Assembly (NCBI GenBank): GCA_951812975.1
Contig: CATOTC010000001.1
Location: forward strand, 1,148,001-1,212,000
Direction: 5' to 3'
Length of the DNA stretch: 64,000 nucleotides
DNA from: an uncultured Acidimicrobiales bacterium
Lineage (GTDB): Bacteria; Actinomycetota; Acidimicrobiia; Acidimicrobiales; Aldehydirespiratoraceae
Shown: piece by piece, positions 27,383 through 36,754 of the stretch
Layout of the letters: every line of letters begins with the position of its first letter
How positions within the stretch are numbered: the first letter of the stretch is position 1
Notes under the pieces: model-generated
Seen by the model: the letters and a program-made list of their open reading frames with translations, nothing else
Database searches by the model: none
Told to the model about the DNA's origin: nothing
Position numbers and translations under genes: made by a program

Positions 27383-28933
27383 TTGAAGACTGTTCGCAAC
27401 ATCCTGCCGCGGTTCACCGGTCTGAAGATGCAAGTTCGCATCGGCGTGGTCTCAGCCGCGCTGGCAATGCTGCTGTTGATCACCGCCCTGCTGGCCGAGT
27501 CGACCGACGATCTCGCTGGTGACGTGAACGCCACGAGCACAACCACGACCACCACAACGACCACGACCACCACAACGACCACGACCACCACGATCCCCGA
27601 GTACACCGGTTGGGTGGATCCCGAATCGTCGGGAACGGCGTGGGGTGCAGAGGTTCGGGGGTTGCTGACATTCCGTGGCAATCCGACTCGCACCTACTAC
27701 GGAGAGGGTCCTGTACCGTCTGCGCCTCAGATCCTCTGGACGTATCCCCGCGAAGGTTCCCTGTGTTCGCTTTCCACGACCGGCGGTGAGACCACGACCT
27801 GGTGCGGGTCAGGCTGGACGGGTCAACCAGCCGTCTTCGAGTACGACGGCAGAACCTGGGTGACGCAGGGCAGCTACAGCCGCAACGTCCATTTCCTCGA
27901 CTTCGACGACGGCACCCAGATACTCCCGAACTTCCCAACGGGCGACCTCGTCAAAGGCTCTGCAACCGTCGATCCCGACGGATTCCCTCTGCTGTACACA
28001 GGCAGTCGCGACGGTTACTTCCGAGTCCTCTCCTTCGACGGTGACGGACCCGTCGAGCTCTGGGCGCTGTGGGGCTACGATGTCTCTCCGACCAAGTGGA
28101 ACGACGATTGGGACGGGTCGGCACTGGTTCTCGACGACTACCTCTTCATTGGCGGCGAGAACTCTCAGTTCCACATCGTCAAGCTGAACCGGGGATATGA
28201 CATCGACGGCAACGTCACGGTCGACCCGCACCTGGTGTTCAACGCTCCAGGGTGGGACGACGAACTGATTTCAGCCGTCGGCGACAACGTTACGATCGAG
28301 AACTCGGTGGCAATTTCAGGAAACACCGTCTACTTCGCGAATTCGGGAGGGTTGATTCAGGGGTGGGATATCAGTGACCTGGTCGATGGCGTCGATCCGA
28401 CGCGGGTGTTCCGCTTCTGGGCCGGCGATGATGTCGATGCCACGCTGGTGATCGACAGCGATCAGATGATCTACGCCGGGGCCGAATACGAGCGGGGCAA
28501 TGCTCGCAGTCAAGAAGTAGGTCAGATCTTCAAGCTCGACCCGTCTCGGCCCGATGATCCGCTCGTCTGGAACGTCGATGCGCGTTCCTATCTTGGTTCT
28601 GGCGTCTGGGCGACGCCGGGTCTCTACCGCGACATTCTGATCGTGCCCACCGACCAGGGAACCGTGCTGGGGCTCGACCGCGCCACCGGCGAACAGCGCT
28701 GGTCGATCAAGCTCCAAGGACCGGTCTGGTCCTCGCCGGTGATCGTTGACGACGTGTGGATCCAGGGAGACTGCGCGGGGTTCCTGCGTGGATTCGATGT
28801 GTCTGACACATCGGTGGAACCGACCCAGCTGTGGGAGGTCCACCTCGGCGGTTGCATCGAGTCGACCCCCGCCGTGTGGGGAGGCAGGATCTTCGTCGGC
28901 ACGCGTTCAGGAGAGATCTTCGCTGTCGGCTGA
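27383..28933 (+). CDS. Membrane-anchored PQQ-like beta-propeller protein
   Basis: An exported protein: an N-terminal membrane anchor (about residues 18-37, VRIGVVSAALAMLLLITALL), a flexible linker with 18 consecutive threonines (27539-27592), then about 440 residues of beta-propeller repeats. Blade motifs such as PAVFEYDGRTWV, DQGTVLGLDRATGEQRWSI, SSPVIVDDVWIQGD and STPAVWGGRIFVGTRSGEIFAV match the PQQ/BamB-like repeat. The TTG at 27383 may be the start; ATG 27428 is the safer alternative and still keeps the anchor. Two Cys pairs could form disulfides outside the cell. Function unknown; a binding or scaffold role is likely. Confidence 0.82.
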   Translation: MKTVRNILPRFTGLKMQVRIGVVSAALAMLLLITALLAESTDDLAGDVNATSTTTTTTTTTTTTTTTTTTIPEYTGWVDPESSGTAWGAEVRGLLTFRGNPTRTYYGEGPVPSAPQILWTYPREGSLCSLSTTGGETTTWCGSGWTGQPAVFEYDGRTWVTQGSYSRNVHFLDFDDGTQILPNFPTGDLVKGSATVDPDGFPLLYTGSRDGYFRVLSFDGDGPVELWALWGYDVSPTKWNDDWDGSALVLDDYLFIGGENSQFHIVKLNRGYDIDGNVTVDPHLVFNAPGWDDELISAVGDNVTIENSVAISGNTVYFANSGGLIQGWDISDLVDGVDPTRVFRFWAGDDVDATLVIDSDQMIYAGAEYERGNARSQEVGQIFKLDPSRPDDPLVWNVDARSYLGSGVWATPGLYRDILIVPTDQGTVLGLDRATGEQRWSIKLQGPVWSSPVIVDDVWIQGDCAGFLRGFDVSDTSVEPTQLWEVHLGGCIESTPAVWGGRIFVGTRSGEIFAVG

Positions 28934-29001
28934 ATTCACCGGCGGTGCACGTCCGCTTGCCATGCGGGCCGCGGATTGAGCGGCACCGAGCCTTGGGGGA
29001 A

Positions 29002-30408
29002 CTACGGCCGGTGCCAGTTGGAGCCGGTGGGGGTGTCTTCTACGACGATGCCCAACGCCGTGAGTTCGTCGCGGAGCCGATCAGCCTCTGCGAAGTCCCT
29101 GGCTTCTCGTGCTGTGGAACGGGCCGCAACCAAAGCCTCGATCTCAGCATCGTCAGCAGAGCCGGCGGAGTCTTCGGTGCCACGGGGTCCGCCGACTCTG
29201 ATGCCGAGCGCTCCGGCGAGGTCGATCACGGTTGAGACCAGCACCGCCGCCTCTGCGGTGTCGCTGGTGGGGCTCGCGTCGAGGGCGGTGTTGGCTTTCC
29301 GGACGGTGTCGAAGATGACGGCGACGGCTTCGGGAGTGCCCAGGTCGTTGTCCATCGCCGCCGCGAACGCCTCGAGCGCCGATGCGTCTCGCTCGGTTCC
29401 GTCGAGGGCAATGCCGGCGGCTGTGGCCCTGCGGGCCATGGCGTCGATGCGCTCGATCCCGGCACGGGCCTGAGCCATCACCTCGGCGTTGACTTCCATG
29501 GTCTTGCGGTAGTGGGTCTGCAGCAGCAGCAGGCGCAGGGCCCGGGCGTTGAGGGGGTGTTCGTCGAGCAGGTCGCGCACCGTTCGGAAGTTGCCGAGCG
29601 ATTTTGCCATCTTCTCGCCGCCGACGTTGAGCATGGCGTTGTGCAGCCAGTGCTGGGCGAACGGCCGGCCTGCTGCTATTGCTTCGGCCCGTTCGTTGGT
29701 GTGGTGCGGGAACACGAGGTCGTCGCCTCCGCCGTGGAGGTCGAATCCGTCGCCGAGTATGCCGAGGCTCATGGCCACGCATTCGATGTGCCAGCCGGGG
29801 CGGCCCGGTCCCCACGGTGAGGGCCAGGTCGGTTCGTCGGGCTTGGCCGACTTCCAGAGTGCGAAATCGAGGGGATCCTCTTTGAATTCGTCGACCTCCA
29901 CGCGGGCGCCTGAGCCTTCGGCGAGTTCGTCGAAGCTGCGGTGTACCAGGTCGCCGTATCCGGGTACGGAGCGCACCCGCAGATACACCCCCGATTCGGT
30001 GGCGTAGGCCGAGTCGTTGTCCATCAGAGTCTCGATGAACGCGACCATCTGGTCGACGAATTCGGTGGCGTGGGGGCGGTCGTGGGGATGGAGGATGTCG
30101 AGTTCGTCCATCGCTTCGATGTAGACCGCTTCCCATTGTTCGGCGACCTGGGGTTCGGTGAGGCCTTCGGCGTTGGCGCGGTTGATGATGTTGTCGTCGA
30201 TGTCGGTGACGTTGGCGACGTGGTGTACCTCGATGCCTCGCCATTCGAGGTAGCGGCGCAGCACGTCGTAGGTGAGGGCTTGGCGGGCATGGCCGAGGTG
30301 GGGGTGGTCATAGACCGTCGGCCCGCAGGCGTAGAGCGAGACCTTGCCCGGGTCGCGCTGAGCGAGGGGCCGAACCTTCATCGTGAGGGTGTCGTACAGG
30401 TGGATCAA
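29002..30408 (-). CDS. cysS: Cysteinyl-tRNA synthetase
   Basis: Class I aminoacyl-tRNA synthetase for cysteine. The zinc ligands and HIGH-like motif are in LYACGPTVYDHPHLGHARQA, the second metal site is in GWHIECVAMS and FPHHTNERAEA, and the KMSKS-type loop is GEKMAKSLGNF. The C-terminal tRNA-binding region is present. Length 468 aa. It overlaps mshC by 4 bases, so two related cysteine-activating enzymes are translated from one message. Confidence 0.95.
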   Translation of the reverse strand: MIHLYDTLTMKVRPLAQRDPGKVSLYACGPTVYDHPHLGHARQALTYDVLRRYLEWRGIEVHHVANVTDIDDNIINRANAEGLTEPQVAEQWEAVYIEAMDELDILHPHDRPHATEFVDQMVAFIETLMDNDSAYATESGVYLRVRSVPGYGDLVHRSFDELAEGSGARVEVDEFKEDPLDFALWKSAKPDEPTWPSPWGPGRPGWHIECVAMSLGILGDGFDLHGGGDDLVFPHHTNERAEAIAAGRPFAQHWLHNAMLNVGGEKMAKSLGNFRTVRDLLDEHPLNARALRLLLLQTHYRKTMEVNAEVMAQARAGIERIDAMARRATAAGIALDGTERDASALEAFAAAMDNDLGTPEAVAVIFDTVRKANTALDASPTSDTAEAAVLVSTVIDLAGALGIRVGGPRGTEDSAGSADDAEIEALVAARSTAREARDFAEADRLRDELTALGIVVEDTPTGSNWHRP

Positions 30409-31589
30409 GGGACTGGAGCCGCCGGGGTTTCTAGTTCAATTCCGCACAGGTCTGACAGTTCTCGCAGCACGGCGGGCGCCGTAGAGTCGTCGCCTCCGTC
30501 GAGAACGGCCGTGGCGAGTCCAAGCAGTTCTGTTCTTGCTCGGGGGGCGTCGAGGTCGTCGTCGAGAGCAGCGCGCAACCGGCTTGCGTACGGGGCCGGA
30601 TCGGGGCCTGTGCTGGCGTTGGCCGCCGCTAGCAGCTTCTCCAGGTCCGCTGTGGCCTCGGTGATGTCGTCGTCGAACCATTCCCAGTCTTCTCGATAGT
30701 GGTGTGCCATCAACGAGAGCCGGATCGCCCTTGGGTCGGCGAGTTTCGACAGTTCGCTGACGAAGACGAGGTTGCCGAGCGATTTCGACATTTTCGTTCC
30801 GTCGTAGGCGACCATCCCGCAGTGCATCCAGTGGCGCACGAACGTGGTGCCGGTGGCTGCTTCGCTCTGGGCCCGTTCGCATTCGTGGTGCGGGAAGATC
30901 AGGTCGCTGCCCCCGCCGTGCAGGTCGATGGTGGTGCCGAGCAGGCCCATCGACATTGCGCTGCATTCGATGTGCCATCCGGGGCGGCCCGGTCCCCACG
31001 GCGATTCCCATGCGGGTTCGTCGGGCAGGGAGGGTTGCCACAGGACGAAGTCGAGCGGGTTGCGTTGGCGGGGGTCGTCGGGGTGGCCGCCGCGTTCGGC
31101 GGCCAGTTCGACCATGGTCGCTTCGTCGTAGCCCGAGACCGCACCGAACGTGTCGAAAGTCGTCACGTCGAAGAAGGTGGCGCCTTCCACGGTGTAGGTG
31201 TGCCCTGCGCCCTTGAGGATCGTGATCAGGTCGATCATCTCGGTCACCCATTCGCGGGCGTGGGGTTCGGCTGTGACTCCCCGAGTGTTGAGCGCGGCCA
31301 TGTCGCCGTGGAAGCGGGCTGTTTCGGCGGCCGCCAGCTCCAGGAAGTCGACGCCGAGTTCCCGGGCCTTGCCGAGGATGCTGTCGTCGACGTCGGTGAT
31401 GTTGCGCACGAATTTCACGCTGTGGCCTAGTTCTTCGAGCCGTCGGATCAGCAGGTCGTAGGTCAGGTAGGTGTTGGCGTGGCCGAGATGGGTCGAGTCG
31501 TAGGGCGTGATGCCGCAGACATAGATCGTTACTTCGTCGCCCGGCTCGAAGGGGACGATCGAGTTGCGCGCCGTGTCGTAGAGAAGCAC
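30405..31589 (-). CDS. mshC: MshC-type cysteine:GlcN-inositol ligase
   Basis: CysS-like enzyme predicted to attach cysteine to glucosaminyl-inositol in mycothiol synthesis. It differs from cysS in the MshC-typical CGITPYDSTHLGHANTYLTYD motif and in the shorter C terminus (394 aa against 468 aa), while keeping WHIECSAMS, FPHHECERAQ and TKMSKSLGN. The GTG start lies 27 bases after the M16 protease stop. The other msh genes are not in the window, so the mycothiol assignment rests on this gene's sequence. A second cysteinyl-tRNA synthetase is the alternative. Confidence 0.8.
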   Translation of the reverse strand: MLLYDTARNSIVPFEPGDEVTIYVCGITPYDSTHLGHANTYLTYDLLIRRLEELGHSVKFVRNITDVDDSILGKARELGVDFLELAAAETARFHGDMAALNTRGVTAEPHAREWVTEMIDLITILKGAGHTYTVEGATFFDVTTFDTFGAVSGYDEATMVELAAERGGHPDDPRQRNPLDFVLWQPSLPDEPAWESPWGPGRPGWHIECSAMSMGLLGTTIDLHGGGSDLIFPHHECERAQSEAATGTTFVRHWMHCGMVAYDGTKMSKSLGNLVFVSELSKLADPRAIRLSLMAHHYREDWEWFDDDITEATADLEKLLAAANASTGPDPAPYASRLRAALDDDLDAPRARTELLGLATAVLDGGDDSTAPAVLRELSDLCGIELETPAAPVP

Positions 31590-31616
31590 CCCCGCAACGG
31601 TAGCGCCCTGCTGTGG

Positions 31617-34600
31617 CTACTCGGCGCTGCGGAATGCTTCGATGCGGTTGTCGAGGTTGAGGAACAGCGACACGTACCGCGCGATGTCGGCGGTGGTGAT
31701 CTCGTCGAGGAGTTCCAACCGCTGATCGGGCGTGCCGACAAGCGCATCGTCGAGGTGCCGGCGTCGCAGCAGCGGGCTGATGATCTCGCCGTTGCTGTCG
31801 AGGTGGTAGTCGTCTCGAAGCACCGACTTGGCATGGGCCAGGTCGTCGTCTGTAGGACCGTTGGCGATCAACTCAACGACCGTTTCGACGATCGTCGCGT
31901 TGATCTGCTCAAGGCTCTCGGAGGGGCCCGACGCGCTGAGGTAGTTTTCCCACAGGCCGACTTCGATCCGCGGCGTCAGCTCCACGCCGACGGAGTAGGT
32001 TTCTCCAAGATCCTCGCGAACAGAGCCGACGAGCAGGTCATCGAGCACCACTGTCACCAGATCGCCGATAACCAGGGTCTCCGCGGTGACGGGCACCGCG
32101 GCACCGAACTGCAGATCGAGGCCGGCTGCGCCCGAGTCTGCGTCTACGGGGGTGGTTATGCGCTGGACTCCCGGCGGAAAGCCCGGATTGTGGTTCACGT
32201 GTGCGTCGGCCTCGCCGGCCGGCAGGGTGCCGATGTAGCGGACGGCCAGATCCGCGACCGTCGCTCGGTCGATGTCACCTACGATCACCACCACCAGGTC
32301 GTCCACATCGCCCAAGCGCGCCTCGTACAGCTCCAGCAGCCCCTCGGCCGTGACTGCGTCGATTTCATCTGGCGTGAGGATGAAGTGGTACCAGGGACTG
32401 TTCTGGTAGGTGGCGTCGTACAGGTCGAAGACTGCGGTCCACTGCGGGTTGTTCTCATAGCTGGTACTGCGGAGACGCAGATCTTGGATCTGCTCGGTCG
32501 CCGCAACCTCGCTGACCCGCGGCTCGGTGATGTAGAGCTGCATCAGCGCGAGCAGGTCGTCGAGGTCGTCGGGGTTCGAAGAGCCCGAGAAGCCTTCGGT
32601 CAGCTCGGTGATGAACGGGGTCACCCGTGCCGTGGTGCGGGCGAGGTACTCGTCTAGCTGCGATGCCGAGTAGTCGGCAACGCCGCTGTTGGCAACGGCC
32701 CGTGTTATGGCGCGGCGCATTGCGGCCGCGCCCATCGGCAGCTGCGACCAGCCACCCAGGCTCTGCGCCGACACGTCCACCTGCCCGGCAGCCAGATCGG
32801 AGGGGGCGAACACGACACGAGCACCGTTGGCGAACACCCACTCATGCGCTCCCTCGAACAGGCCCACCGCGTGCTCGCGGATCGGCGCCACCGGGTCGGG
32901 CGTCGCCAGCAGGGTTTCGATGCGCTCCTCGGTGGGGGGCGGCGGCACGGGCACCACCGCATCGATCGCCGCCTGGAGCTGTGCGGCGTCGGGCACGTTG
33001 GCGGGATCGTCGCCGAGCGGCACCACCAGCGGCGGCGCATTGTCCAGGATCCAGCGCAGGTGCGCAGTCAGCTCCTCGACGGTGTAGGTAGCGAGCAGCG
33101 CGTCCAGCCGGGCCACCCTGTCCTCGACCGACTCGATGCTCTCACCGCGCACAAAGTTCAGGACGAAGCGGTCTGCGTAATCGGCGCTCTGGATGGTCGC
33201 CTCACGCTCAAGCTGGGATCCCAGCGAGGTGCGCGCCGCGGCGGTGGCCTGATCCAGCTCGTCGGCGGTGAAACCGTAGTGCGCTGCGCCCGCCAGGACC
33301 GACAGGTAGTCGGTTGTCGCCTGCTGCAGGTCCTCGCCCACGATGTTGGTGCCGTAGAGTCGCAGCCCGCGTGCTTGTTGCCACAACGACATGTTGGGCT
33401 CGTCGGCCTGAGACATCAGACCGGCCCTGTGAGCATTGGCGAGTCGGATGTCAAGCAGATGGTCGATGATGGTTTCCATCCAGCGGAGCCGGTCGCCGCC
33501 GAAGGTGCTGGGAGTCCAGGCGGGCAGTTGCCAGTCGATCGACATCGAGATGAACCCGTAGTCGGGGTGCGTGGCGACGGCGATGACCGGTTCGTCCACG
33601 AAATCTGCCGTGAATGCACTCCGTTCGGGCTGAGGCGGCATCGGTTCGACGGGACTGGCCAGGTCGCCGAAGAACTGCGTCACCTTCTGGGTCATGTCGG
33701 CCACGGGCAGGTCGCCGACCACGATGACGGCCATGTTGTCGGGCCGGTACCAGGTCTCGTAGAAGTCGCGCAGCTGCTCGCTGGTGATCGAGGAGTTGGA
33801 ATCCTCGTTGCCGCCGATCAGCATGCCCTCATAGACGGTGCCGCTGTAGTAGATGGCATCGAGGAAGTTGCTGAGCCAGCCGTTCGCGGACTGGTCGGTC
33901 AACCGGTATTCGTCGAGCACGATGCCTCGCTCGGCCTCGACTTCCTCGGGTGCGATGGTGGCCGACGAGGCCCACTCCGACAGCACCGTGAACGCGAGAT
34001 TGAGCGCTTCGGGGTCGTCGAGTTGGAAGTCGAGCGCGTACACGGTCTCATCCGCGGACGTGTCGGCGTTCAGGTCGGGGCCGAATTCGATGCCGAGATC
34101 GCGCAGCGCCTGCCTGAGCTCGAGTTTGGAGAAGCTGTCGGTGCCGGTGAACAGAATGTGCTCGAGGAAGTGCGCCGTGCCCTGTTGGCCTGGCGGGTCC
34201 AGCACCGCTCCGGCGTTGACCACCAGGCGCATGGAGACGTGCCCGGCTGGCGAGTCGTTGGACCTGAGGTAGTAGGTGAGGCCGTTGTCGAGGGTGCCGA
34301 TCTGGACTTCGGGGTCGAAGCCGAGCAGCGTGGGGTCGGGTTCATCAGGCTTGTAGTTGTTGAAAGCGCCGAGGTCGGCAGGCTCGGTGGACGGGTCTGC
34401 TGCGGGGGTGTCGGTTGTGTCGGGTTCTTCGGCGCCTGCGTCCGTGGCGTCAGTCGTTTCGTCGGGTTCACCTGCATCGGGCGGGGCCTCGGTCGTCGTA
34501 GGCGTTTCGCTGGCCGTGGGTTCCGTGTCGAGGGGGTCATCATCCGCACACGCTGCGGTGGCCACGGCAAAGGCGAGTACGACGGCCAGAACGGCGTAAC

Positions 34601-34652
34601 GGGATCGAGCAATCACCGCCGCGAAACTAGTGCTCCAGGGGTTCTCGGGCAA
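31617..34652 (-). CDS. M16 family zinc metallopeptidase, probable lipoprotein
   Basis: A 1011-aa pitrilysin-type protease. The inverted zinc motif HFLEH (His161, Glu164, His165) is present with the third ligand in EEVEAERGIVLDEYR about 75 residues later. The protein repeats the M16 half-domain twice, the second half without a zinc motif, forming the usual clamshell. The N terminus has a hydrophobic signal (residues 20-34) and Cys35 in a loose lipobox (ATAAC), then a 60-residue acidic Thr/Pro-rich linker, so it is likely tethered outside the cell. It is the first gene of the mshC-cysS operon. Confidence 0.9.
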   Translation of the reverse strand: MPENPWSTSFAAVIARSRYAVLAVVLAFAVATAACADDDPLDTEPTASETPTTTEAPPDAGEPDETTDATDAGAEEPDTTDTPAADPSTEPADLGAFNNYKPDEPDPTLLGFDPEVQIGTLDNGLTYYLRSNDSPAGHVSMRLVVNAGAVLDPPGQQGTAHFLEHILFTGTDSFSKLELRQALRDLGIEFGPDLNADTSADETVYALDFQLDDPEALNLAFTVLSEWASSATIAPEEVEAERGIVLDEYRLTDQSANGWLSNFLDAIYYSGTVYEGMLIGGNEDSNSSITSEQLRDFYETWYRPDNMAVIVVGDLPVADMTQKVTQFFGDLASPVEPMPPQPERSAFTADFVDEPVIAVATHPDYGFISMSIDWQLPAWTPSTFGGDRLRWMETIIDHLLDIRLANAHRAGLMSQADEPNMSLWQQARGLRLYGTNIVGEDLQQATTDYLSVLAGAAHYGFTADELDQATAAARTSLGSQLEREATIQSADYADRFVLNFVRGESIESVEDRVARLDALLATYTVEELTAHLRWILDNAPPLVVPLGDDPANVPDAAQLQAAIDAVVPVPPPPTEERIETLLATPDPVAPIREHAVGLFEGAHEWVFANGARVVFAPSDLAAGQVDVSAQSLGGWSQLPMGAAAMRRAITRAVANSGVADYSASQLDEYLARTTARVTPFITELTEGFSGSSNPDDLDDLLALMQLYITEPRVSEVAATEQIQDLRLRSTSYENNPQWTAVFDLYDATYQNSPWYHFILTPDEIDAVTAEGLLELYEARLGDVDDLVVVIVGDIDRATVADLAVRYIGTLPAGEADAHVNHNPGFPPGVQRITTPVDADSGAAGLDLQFGAAVPVTAETLVIGDLVTVVLDDLLVGSVREDLGETYSVGVELTPRIEVGLWENYLSASGPSESLEQINATIVETVVELIANGPTDDDLAHAKSVLRDDYHLDSNGEIISPLLRRRHLDDALVGTPDQRLELLDEITTADIARYVSLFLNLDNRIEAFRSAE

Positions 34653-34713
34653 CTACCCCACGGTGACTTCGGTGCATTCGACGCTTCTTGACGGTCACCG
34701 GTACTCAAAGGAC

Positions 34714-35483
34714 CTATTCGGGGGTGACGTAGGCGGCGGTCAGGCCTCCGTCGACCTGCAGGTTGGCGCCGGTCATGTACGACGAGTCCGACGACGCCAG
34801 GAACAGCGCGGCCGAAGCCATCTCGGTCGCCTCGCCGAACCGACCCATCGGCACGTGCACCAGACGGCGCTGGCGCTTCTCGTCGGTGTCGAGGTACGAC
34901 ATGAGAAGTTCGGTGCGCAGCGGTCCCGGCGACAGGGCGTTGACCCGGATGTTCTCCCGAGCGTGGATCACGGCCAGCTCCCGTGTCAACGACAGCACCG
35001 CCCCCTTGGAGGCGGTGTAGGCAATCTGCGGGGTGGCCGCTCCCACCGACGCTACGAACGACGCTGTGTTGATGATCGAACCACCACCCGCCCGACGCAT
35101 GGCGGGGATCTGATGCCGACATCCGTAGATCACACCCTTGAGGTTCACGGCCAAAGTCCTGTCGATGGTCTCCTCGGACGTGGCGATGGAGTCCGAGTCG
35201 TCGGCCAGCATGATCCCGGCGTTGTTGAAGGCGATGTCGAGCCGCCCGTAGGTCTGTTCCGCGGTCTGTAGGCCGAGGCGACATCGGCATCGTCGGACAC
35301 GTCGGCCTGGACCGCAGTGGCGTCGCCCCCGGCTGCTCGGATCATCTCGACGGTTTCGTGGTTGGCCGCAACGACGTCGACTGCGACGATCCGGGCGCCT
35401 TCTTCGGCGAAGCGCAGCGCGGCGGCGCGCCCGATTCCGCCGGCCGTACCGGTGATTAGCGCCACCTTGCCTTCGAGTCTCAT
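34714..35483 (-). pseudogene. SDR oxidoreductase with a frameshift
   Basis: Two frames together encode one SDR. The N-terminal part (from 35483, MRLEGKVALITGTAGGIGRAAAL) runs to about 35270 with the cofactor motif and the DVSDDADVAS strand; the rest (TAEQTYGRLDIAFNNAGIM to the C terminus, including the catalytic YTASK) continues in another frame to 34714. One base appears to be missing in the CTCGGCCTACAG stretch near 35268-35274. The remaining sequence is clean and complete, so this could be a recent mutation or a sequencing error rather than long decay. Confidence 0.85.
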
Positions 35484-35537
35484 ACCCGGTCCCTTCAATG
35501 CCGTTCGCGTTGCCCAGCATCCTCGCGCACAGTCATT

Positions 35538-35613
35538 TGGCGCCCCCGGCAGGAATCGAACCTGCGACGCACGGTTTAGGAAACCGACGCTCTATCCACT
35601 GAGCTACGGGGGC
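35538..35613 (-). tRNA. tRNA-Arg (anticodon CCU)
   Basis: A complete cloverleaf on the minus strand: 7-bp acceptor stem (GCCCCCG with CGGGGGC), D arm GCTC...GAGC, anticodon loop TTCCTAA giving CCU, and a T arm with TTCGAAT. The CCA end is encoded (TGG on the plus strand at 35538-35540). The anticodon stem has one mismatch at its base (T-T). It decodes AGG, a rare codon in GC-rich genomes. Confidence 0.95.
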
Positions 35614-35688
35614 TCGTGATGGGCCAACCATAGTGGGGTGCCGATCTGATTGAATTCACACAGGACCTGGAGAGACGATGGAGACCCG

Positions 35689-36153
35689 ATGAGCCACCGC
35701 GAGAAGTCCACCGAGAAGAGAGCCGTCAACGGGGGGCCGAAGGCCGACTCCGGTCCGCGGCTGCTGGCGGGCGGCAATCCGCAGATCCCCAAAGGGTACG
35801 GTGACGGCCCCGTCCAGGACTACATCGCCGCCATGCCCGGATGGAAACACGAAGTCGGCGAGCGCCTCGACGAACTCATCGTGCGGGCAGTCCCCGAAGT
35901 GAGCAAGGCGGTGAAGTGGAACACTCCGTTCTATGGCCTGGAGGGCGAGGGTTGGTTTGTGGCGTTCCACTGTTTCACCAGATACATCAAGGTGACCTTC
36001 TTCAGGGGAACGTCGCTCGAGCCGGTCCCGCCTGAGGAGTCCAAGTTGCCCGAGACGCGCTACTTCCACATCTACGAGAACGAGGACCTGGACGAGGACC
36101 GGTTCGCCTCCTGGGTGAGGCAGGCCAGCAACCTGCCCGGCGAGAGACTCTGA
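35689..36153 (+). CDS. DUF1801 domain protein
   Basis: A 154-aa protein with the DUF1801 (YdhG-like) fold. The features are VQDYIAAMPGWKHEVGERLDELI, VPEVSKAVKWNTPFYGLEGEGWFVAFHCFTRYIKVTFF and the C-terminal FASWVRQASNLPGE. Members of this family are small soluble proteins of unclear function. The ATG at 35689 has GGAG (35680-35683) at 5-base spacing. It lies downstream of the divergent tRNA gene. Confidence 0.85.
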   Translation: MSHREKSTEKRAVNGGPKADSGPRLLAGGNPQIPKGYGDGPVQDYIAAMPGWKHEVGERLDELIVRAVPEVSKAVKWNTPFYGLEGEGWFVAFHCFTRYIKVTFFRGTSLEPVPPEESKLPETRYFHIYENEDLDEDRFASWVRQASNLPGERL

Positions 36154-36263
36154 ACGCCGACCGACAAGGAACCAGGCGATGCCGACCGGTTCAAGGGTCG
36201 CGAATGATGAGTATCATGTCGTTTCAGGTTGTGCCGTGCTGAACGCGGGTGTAGGTTCGTCGC

Positions 36264-36671
36264 ATGGAGACGATGGCGGGATCGGCGATAGACACACAGG
36301 TGCTGGTGATCCTCGGCACCGCTTTCGGGGCGATGTTCGTGACGCTCACCACGCTGACGTTCACCTTCATCCGGCTCCACCACCGCGAGAACATCGAGAC
36401 CCGAGAGATCATCACCCGGGCGACCGAGATGTTCCAGACGCAACTCGAACAGTCGGCCGAGAAGCTGGCGGCCGATTTCGAAAGGCGGTTCGACAAGCAG
36501 GAAGCCAAGTTCGACAGGCGGTTCGACAAGCAGGAAGGCAAGCTCGACAAGGTGATAGTCAGCCTCAGCGACGCCCGTGAACGACTGGCACGCATCGAAG
36601 GCCACCTCGGGGTCGGATTGCCGTCACAGACAGAACCCGAGTCGAACGGCGACACCAGCGAAGCCGCCTAG
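36264..36671 (+). CDS. Membrane-anchored coiled-coil hypothetical protein
   Basis: A 135-aa protein of unknown family. One hydrophobic helix (about residues 12-37) is followed by a long charged segment with heptad-like spacing, including the duplicated KQEAKFDRRFDKQEGKLDK stretch, and a short acidic tail. This suggests a single-pass membrane protein with a cytoplasmic coiled coil, in the style of DivIC- or YtxH-like scaffolds. An internal direct repeat (RRFDKQE twice, at 36484-36504 and 36517-36537) is visible in the DNA as well. Confidence 0.65.
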   Translation: METMAGSAIDTQVLVILGTAFGAMFVTLTTLTFTFIRLHHRENIETREIITRATEMFQTQLEQSAEKLAADFERRFDKQEAKFDRRFDKQEGKLDKVIVSLSDARERLARIEGHLGVGLPSQTEPESNGDTSEAA

Positions 36672-36754
36672 CTCGAACACCCGTCGATGGCGGGTTGCCG
36701 GGTGGCGGTCCGGACGTGGGGGTCGCTGGCGGACCGGCGACTCGGCGGCGAACT

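Noticed and set aside
32844..34691. 615-residue open frame antisense to the M16 protease
   Set aside because: The opposite strand encodes a clear M16 protease with its zinc motif; this frame has no domain and biased Val/Gly/Arg composition.
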